Below are positions 6,098 to 6,315 of a DNA stretch of 6,315 bases, in pieces. The notes under the pieces were generated by a model. It did not search any database, was not told where the DNA came from, and saw only the letters and a list, made by a program, of their open reading frames with translations. The position numbers were made by a program, and so were the translations under genes. The stretch spans positions 1 to 6,315 of the forward strand of contig JAATEZ010000441.1 in the NCBI GenBank assembly GCA_015655485.1, in the 5' to 3' direction. The stretch is from Lactobacillales bacterium. GTDB taxonomy: Bacteria; Bacillota; Bacilli; Lactobacillales; Vagococcaceae. Within the stretch, counting starts at the first letter, position 1; each line of letters opens with the position of its first letter.

Positions 6098-6105
6098 AAA
6101 ACGTT

Positions 6106-6315
6106 ATGGCGACAAAGCATGATCAAATTTTAAGTTATATTGAAACCTTGCCTGTAGGTGAACGTATCTCTGTTCGAACCATTGCTAAAAATTTAGGAGT
6201 GAGCGAGGGGACCGCTTATCGAGCGATCAAAGATGCTGAAAATATTGGTTTGGTTTCCACTATTCAAAGAGTGGGCACGATCCGTATCGAACGGAAAATG
6301 AAAGAAAATATTGAA
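6106..6315 (+). CDS. YtoI-like HTH/DRTGG/CBS regulator, N-terminal part (cut by the window end)
   Basis: Seventy codons are visible, with no stop before the window end. The start MATKHDQILSYIE is followed by LPVGERISVRTIAKNLGVSEGTAYRAIKDAE in two parts, a winged helix-turn-helix of GntR-like type with the recognition helix around SEGTAYRAIK (residues 34-43). GLVSTIQRVGTIRIE (49-63) is the wing. This start is like Bacillus YtoI and Gram-positive proteins that continue with a DRTGG domain, two CBS domains and a hotdog domain. Those domains would lie outside the window and are inferred. The likely role is a DNA-binding regulator that senses a nucleotide-type ligand; its target is unknown. It is separated from the MFS gene by 441 bp with its own candidate promoters. 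Confidence 0.85.
   Translation, partial: MATKHDQILSYIETLPVGERISVRTIAKNLGVSEGTAYRAIKDAENIGLVSTIQRVGTIRIERKMKENIE

Noticed and set aside
5790..6105. T-box leader before the YtoI-like gene
   Set aside because: The conserved AGGGTGG-type T-box sequence and an adjacent terminator with a T-run are absent.

Overview
The window is low-GC Gram-positive DNA. AAAGGAG-type ribosome binding sites about 8 nt before ATG, the protein sequences and the gene order suggest a lactic-acid bacterium of the Enterococcus type (inference; the species cannot be fixed from sequence alone). All supported genes are on the + strand.

Layout: (1) Positions 1-219 hold two copies of a 101-bp identical sequence at a 118-bp period. 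The sequence is rich in inverted repeats and no gene is recognised in it. (2) Positions 250-3976 form one apparent operon. An extended -10 promoter is followed by asd (aspartate-semialdehyde dehydrogenase), dapA (4-hydroxy-tetrahydrodipicolinate synthase) and rnjB (RNase J2-type protein), with gaps of 19 and 24 nt. asd and dapA carry out consecutive steps of the aspartate-to-lysine/diaminopimelate pathway. rnjB is an RNA-decay gene that also follows dapA in Bacillus. (3) A 3'-UTR and a bulged rho-independent terminator (4111-4145) close the operon. (4) A monocistronic 14-TM DHA2-type MFS exporter follows (4213-5664) with its own extended -10 promoter. (5) A 441-bp spacer (5665-6105) contains candidate promoters, an operator-like palindrome and mutually pairable inverted repeats. 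(6) The window ends in the N-terminal HTH part of a YtoI-like (HTH/DRTGG/CBS) regulator.

The strongest unusual observation is in rnjB. The frame stops at a TAA (3902-3904), but translation of the same frame past it gives QTKRRPVILPVIMEV plus eight residues before a TAG at 3974-3976. That stretch looks like the conserved C-terminal end of RNase J proteins and would restore the normal length of about 560 residues. The TAA is therefore an in-frame premature or recoded stop, a strain mutation, or a sequence error. Second is the 118-bp tandem repeat upstream of asd: its GACCTG element can pair either with the start of its own copy or with the start of the next copy. Third is an 11-bp sequence, TAACTGTTATA, that overlaps an extended -10 both before and after the MFS gene. 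I saw no CRISPR array, phage gene, complete insertion sequence, tRNA or rRNA.
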